From Nitrospiraceae bacterium (lineage in GTDB: Bacteria; Nitrospirota; Nitrospiria; Nitrospirales; Nitrospiraceae), in NCBI GenBank assembly GCA_014534095.1, contig JACVSD010000034.1, forward strand, positions 1 through 15,451: a stretch of DNA of 15,451 bases, in the 5' to 3' direction. Position numbers and translations under genes: made by a program. The notes beneath the pieces were generated by a model. It saw only the letters and a list, made by a program, of their open reading frames with translations. It was not told where the DNA came from and searched no databases. Positions 14,930 through 15,451 of this stretch are shown in pieces. Each line of letters starts with the position of its first letter. Position 1 is the first letter of the stretch.

Positions 14930-15451
14930 ACTAGGCATTGCCATTGCCATGCTCTCTGGTACCGAGCGGGAACCTTCTCTTAGGCCCTAAACTCGGTGCG
15001 ACCGCACAGTTATGCAGGGCTCTCAGTCCTCGCTTCAGACAGACAGTGTAAGTCGCTATTGCATGGTTAATCCCTGCTCGGCCTACCAGTCCTCTCGGTC
15101 CTGCCACCGTGCCCTGCATGGCGTGCCGATCTTGGAGCGATGGTGACGTCGCCGTGGGCCGCTCCGCACTGAAGTGTTCTTATAGATCCGTAGATCAGAC
15201 GAGCGCCATCTAGGAGATCCCTGGTCGCACGACCGGAGCCGAGGCGCTGTGAGAAGTGTTCGCCCGCACTCGAGCGAAGCACTGATGTTTCTGATCTCGG
15301 TGGGTCCCTAGCCTGTGGCTGATCCGTGCTGTGCTGCCTGGCTACCAGGGCGAACTAGAGGGTTTACTAGCTAACACGCTATGCGCTGTGCAGTACATTG
15401 CGCGCCGATATCAGGAGGTCAGGTTTCCAGGTCTCTCAAGGACTTCATAGG
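14930..15451. other. Gene-free stretch at the right end of the window
   Basis: No convincing gene. The short open frames on both strands lack family motifs and ribosome sites. CTAG, which is infrequent elsewhere in the window, recurs at about 15208, 15307, 15354 and 15365, and also near 14793 and 14930. A small perfect hairpin, CCTGG-CTA-CCAGG, lies at 15337-15349. It could be degraded coding DNA, an RNA locus or intergenic sequence. Confidence 0.5.

Noticed and set aside
13854..15451. Attachment site or insertion sequence downstream of tRNA-His
   Set aside because: No second copy of the tRNA 3' end, no terminal inverted repeats and no integrase or transposase motifs in the window.

Overview
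This looks like a chromosomal housekeeping segment from a GC-rich Gram-negative bacterium. An LPS-assembly lipoprotein (LptE) and several Sec-exported redox proteins show there is an outer membrane and a periplasm. The gene mix suggests Nitrospira or a related Nitrospirota member, but that is an inference from style and content, since no rRNA is present.

Layout. From 1 to about 4.2 kb there is a minus-strand run, read from right to left: an ECF sigma factor, a small zinc-finger anti-sigma factor, a periplasmic cupredoxin, a periplasmic cytochrome c, a 568-residue exported protein with TPR-like helices, and aat (leucyl/phenylalanyl-tRNA-protein transferase, cut by the window edge). From 4.26 to 5.39 kb lies an exported protein of unknown function, made of a Ser/Thr repeat linker followed by two copies of one domain. 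Next, still on minus, is der (ribosome-assembly GTPase). It is divergent from a plus-strand GMP/IMP nucleotidase-like HAD phosphatase, which converges on a minus-strand class I methyltransferase. leuS, lptE and holA then run on plus. holA overlaps the 3' end of the convergent rpsT. pyrF (plus) is divergent from rpsT and is followed by tRNA-His(GTG). The right end (13.85-15.45 kb) has low coding density, with a single exported thermonuclease-fold protein on minus.

Function. The right two-thirds is translation, replication and envelope housekeeping. The accessory part is the left cluster, where sigma and anti-sigma genes sit directly upstream of a cupredoxin and a c-type cytochrome. It could be a stress- or metal-responsive envelope electron-transfer unit, but its substrate and signal cannot be read from the sequence.

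No CRISPR array, insertion sequence, phage gene or rRNA was seen. The most notable patterns are: promoter-like -35/-10 pairs whose expected transcription start falls on or within a few bases of the ATG of several genes (possible leaderless mRNAs), an exported protein built by internal domain duplication, and a thermonuclease-fold protein that appears to lack one catalytic arginine.
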